Below the pieces are notes generated by a model that was not told the DNA's origin, ran no database searches, and saw only the letters and a program-made list of their open reading frames with translations. A stretch of DNA of 64,000 bases, taken from positions 1,426,001 to 1,490,000 of the forward strand of contig JAFFSR010000004.1 of assembly GCA_017163975.1 (NCBI GenBank). Reading direction: 5' to 3'. Positions 60,721 to 64,000 of the stretch are shown here, in pieces (position 1 is the first letter of the stretch; every line of letters starts with the position of its first letter). The DNA comes from Anastatus disparis. Taxonomy: Eukaryota > Arthropoda > Insecta > Hymenoptera > Eupelmidae. The translations under genes and the position numbers were made by a program.

Positions 60721-61417
60721 CCAGGAGAGTATCTGAGTTGCGGGTCACAGATCTTGATGAAACTTCGGGATAAGTATTAAGGTACCAAAATATGAGTAAA
60801 GCTACAGCGGTACGGTCTAACGCTTCGAAAAACTGAAGTTATGGACGATTATAGTCTTATTTTCGGAAAAATATGAAAAAAAAACTCCTAATTGAAGTGG
60901 AAATAATTCTGTCTAGAAATGTCTTTAATAAATCCACAATAACTAAAATGAAAGCAGAGAAAGCAAGCTTTAATTTGCCAGTTTCCGAATTAAAAAATAA
61001 TAATTAGAACTAAAGTTATGCTTGTTTAAAGTTAAGCATCAAAAAAGTACTAAAAATCACCATTCTTCAAAATTTAAACTATTTTTGGTACTCCCTTACT
61101 GCTCAACTTTAAATAAGCATAACTTTAGTTCTAATTATTATTTTTTAATTTGGAAACTGGCAAATTAAAGCTTGCTTTCTCTGCTTTCATTTTAGTTATT
61201 GTGGATTTATTGAAGACATTTCTAGACAGAATTATTTCCACTTCAATTAGGAGTTCTTTTTTCATATTTTTCCGAAAATAAGACTATAATTGTCCATAAC
61301 TTCAGTTTTTCGAAGCGTTAGACCGTACCGCTGTGGCTTTACTCATATTTTGGTACCTAAATACTTATCCCAAAGTTTCATCAAGATCTGTGACCCGCAA
61401 CTCAGACACTCTCCTGG
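60721..61417. mobile_element. Long foldback hairpin element
   Basis: Arms 60721-61057 and 61081-61417 (about 337 bp each) are inverted copies with only scattered mismatches, around a 23-nt loop. Termini read CCAGGAGAGT, then TCTGAGTTGCGGGTCACAG. The right end CTCCTGG is followed by TAA, and TAA also precedes the left end, a possible 3-bp target duplication. No ORF. Pairing is strong enough for a long dsRNA hairpin if transcribed. Confidence 0.85.
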
Positions 61418-61419
61418 TA

Positions 61420-63475
61420 AGAAATTGATCATTTTAAACGAATAGAATGAGACCGTAATTATTTACAGAAACATTAAAAGCATAACACAAACTATTTCAA
61501 CTTATAATAAATTGCTAGCTTAAATTGTGTAAATTAAAAATGTAATAAAAGTTAAAAATTAAATGACAACAATAAAATTATGCATTTACAGATAACAATA
61601 ATTGTGCAATTAAAAATTAAAATAAAATACAATATCGTTAAAATTAACATTTCAGATATTTTAATGCAAATTATTTACATAACGTACATTCTTTTACGTA
61701 TGAACGGGCAGCTTTAAACTTTTAATGTCCTTTTAATTTTAATATTAAAGTGTAATATTTATTCTTTATTTAATGCATGCAGCTCCAGATAATAATTTTA
61801 TTTAAAAAAACTGGTTTTAATATGTTTAACATCGTTTGTTACAAATTCGAAATTATATGAAAAATGATATAATAACGTTTTCTAATAATAAATTGTAAAA
61901 TTTTTATTATTTTAATACCAAAAATTCCGATGATAAAAATTCTAAAAAGCGACAAAAATATTTTTTGAATCTCATTAAATAACTTACTTTTATTAAATAT
62001 GTGTGTCAATTTCATTCAACTTTTCTCTTTTGAACCTGATAGAAAAGAATATTCTTTGAAATTGTTGTCAAAACAAGCATTTCTTAATTCTACTTTTTTT
62101 CTCATAAAGGCTCCTTTCAAAACTTATATTTATAAACATTACAAAAAGTCGCATAAAACAAAAAAGAAAATAAATTATGAAAAGTCGCATATCGTTCGCA
62201 ATATTATACACGCACGTGTAGGCGAAGGTGCTTAACATCAAAACATAGACAAGAAGAAAAAAAACTTGAGATTAGACGTATAAACACAGCATTCGTAACA
62301 AACAGAAGAGCCTCGAGGTGTGAATTATTATAAAGGAAGTCGTATTAGATTGCGAAATCACGAATAATAGTTTCTTTGAGCCATCCATACTTTAAATTTC
62401 AAGATTATCCTAAATTAATATGGTTTGCGTAATTTCTAGTTTTCATTGATACAAAAGTCATATATTAATTTGTATGGAAGAAAAGCATTTAGCCAACTAA
62501 TAATGATTACGTAGACGTTTATTATTATTTTATTCGTTCTATTATAACCTTCGTGTATTATTGTCATTTTAAATAATAGACAAACAGTAAGCCATTCAAA
62601 AATATTAAAATTGATCAAATCTTTTGAATGTATATTGATGATTAAGTGGTGCAAAAAGCTTATAAATTATATTTCGTTGAAATGTGAAGGTTCGCATTAA
62701 AATGATATACAAATAAATAAAAACGAAAATCATTCTCGAGTCAATGGTTCCTTAAAATAAGAAAAAGTTTTCCGTATAATTTTCAAATAATGTATTATAA
62801 GTAATGTTTACATAAATTTAAGATTTGAACGAGCTAAGAAAATGAAATAACGTTTGTTTTACCGAATAAAGCGTCGTTTACTAATTTTCATTGAAAAATA
62901 ATGAAAAGAATCGTAAAATATGATGAAAAAAATTGAACATCTTTAACGAATAAGAAAGCTGGAAAAATAAAATGCAGTTAAATGGACGTCTGACCGGGTT
63001 CGACTGTTTTCTACTTCAATGATCATAAATAATCCTTGTCACATTATAAACTTCTCAGCTACTTTTCATCAGCTTAATGTATTTGACTTTTTTTCGAAAA
63101 ATTTATCACTCACTTTCTCGCTATTATTCTCACTAAAATTATGATAAGTTCAAATTAATTTCGAGATCATTGATTTTAATCAATTTTAAGTTTTTTAATA
63201 AGTTATTTCGTGAATAATTATTTTAACGGTAATAGAATTCCAATTCCATTGATAATTTAATGTTTGTCCTAAATTTTGTAAAAAATATACTTTTATTATG
63301 ATCGAAGTCGTTGTACCTTTTTAAAATTACTTTTCTTAATTTTTTCGTATAACATTTTTTCGGAAAAAGTCTAAGAAGATATTAAAAATAAAGTCATTAA
63401 CATACAAGACAGTATAATAATTTATAAAATAAATATAAAAAAGACCTAAAAAAAAAAGAAATTAAGCTAGCTTTA
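61420..63475. other. AT-rich stretch
   Basis: A small GC-richer patch at 62190-62350 (CGCACGTGTAGGCGAAGG). Frames at 61999-62235 and 62436-62654 show no coding features. Confidence 0.35.
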
Positions 63476-63479
63476 GATA

Positions 63480-64000
63480 GTCTACTCTCATATATTTCTC
63501 GCATATTTTGACCCTTATACACTTCTTCTTCAAACAACATAAAAAAAAGGAAAAATAATTTGCCTTCAAGATACCCTTATGCATCCTTAATTTGAGCTTG
63601 ACTAGGTCAAAAAAAAAATCAGAAATAAAAGAAAGCCAAGAGTCTCATGCATAGTCATACTTTAATCACGTACGTTTCACCCTAGGGCGACGATTATTAA
63701 TTTCATATACAAGCTGCTGTGTAGATTTTTTTTACGCGCGCGCGACAACAATCGATTATGCTACACAAGTTGCTGCTTTTTTTATACTTTTTTCTTTTGT
63801 TTCCTTTTGTTACTACCATAAAGGATCGATGTAATGCAATGAGAGCTTTTTATAGGGTGCAAGCTAAAAAGAAGGTTATCGCTTTTTAATAATCTAATAG
63901 TGTGTATGTGTATGTACGTAAAAGCTTTTGTGTATGTGAGCACACGTGCACATGCATGTGTATCAACTCGTACGAGAAACTAGGTTTTTTCTTCTTTGTA
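63480..64000. other. Mixed island at window end
   Basis: ACCCTAGGGCGACG at 63680, TACGCGCGCGCGACAAC at 63732-63748, and TGTGTATGTG / GCACACGTGCACATGCATGTG at 63900-63961. No exon recognised. It may continue past the window. Confidence 0.3.

Noticed and set aside
1..64000. Integrated viral genes such as polydnavirus segments
   Set aside because: No viral-type gene, segment-boundary repeat or capsid- or envelope-like frame was recognised.

Overview
The window is nuclear DNA from an insect. It is very AT-rich and gene-poor, with spliced genes (GT..AG introns, polypyrimidine-AG acceptors, AATAAA signals), an insect odorant-binding protein, a secreted chitin-binding protein, a Tyr-Gly-Pro-Pro-rich extracellular protein, tRNA-derived SINEs and many small inverted-repeat DNA elements. 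The base composition and the style of the repeats would suit a hymenopteran such as a parasitoid wasp, but that is an inference; nothing here fixes the species. No prokaryotic-style operons, CRISPR arrays, rRNA genes or intact tRNA genes were found.

I can support three protein genes, all on the minus strand. (1) 3641-4758 encodes a 102-residue secreted protein with one peritrophin-A type chitin-binding domain. Its first coding exon is only 7 nt. (2) 22028-23265 is a five-exon gene for a classical six-cysteine odorant-binding protein of 155 residues, rebuilt by splicing because no exon is long enough to stand out alone. (3) 52330-55743 is one 3.4-kb exon coding for about 1137 residues of a secreted proline-rich protein full of YGPP motifs. 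A 24-nt upstream exon at 56891-56914 probably completes its signal peptide. Together they suggest extracellular and cuticular or chemosensory biology, but they are too far apart to read as a functional cluster.

The rest is non-coding. It alternates between spacers that are very rich in A+T and about thirty more GC-rich islands of 0.2-1 kb. The islands carry GA/CT tracts, scattered CpGs and short TA runs. The largest gene-free interval is about 29 kb (23.3-52.3 kb). The islands could be regulatory modules, and the interval could be the intron or flank of a gene outside the window; neither can be proved from sequence alone.

Mobile DNA is abundant. Two copies of one SINE family lie at 8774-8973 (+) and 18273-18440 (-). 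A second SINE family at 27219-27513 is flanked by 8-bp target duplications. Short elements with terminal inverted repeats lie at 549-985, 2340-2516, 5611-5917 and 29653-30392, with a doubtful one at 21044-21284. Long foldback hairpins lie at 17464-17844 (TTAA at both ends), 39895-40285 and 60721-61417 (arms of about 337 bp around a 23-nt loop). A compound foldback with repeated sub-units spans about 41285-42160, and a GC-rich palindrome family lies at 38922-39810. The stretch 38.9-42.2 kb is the densest repeat cluster.
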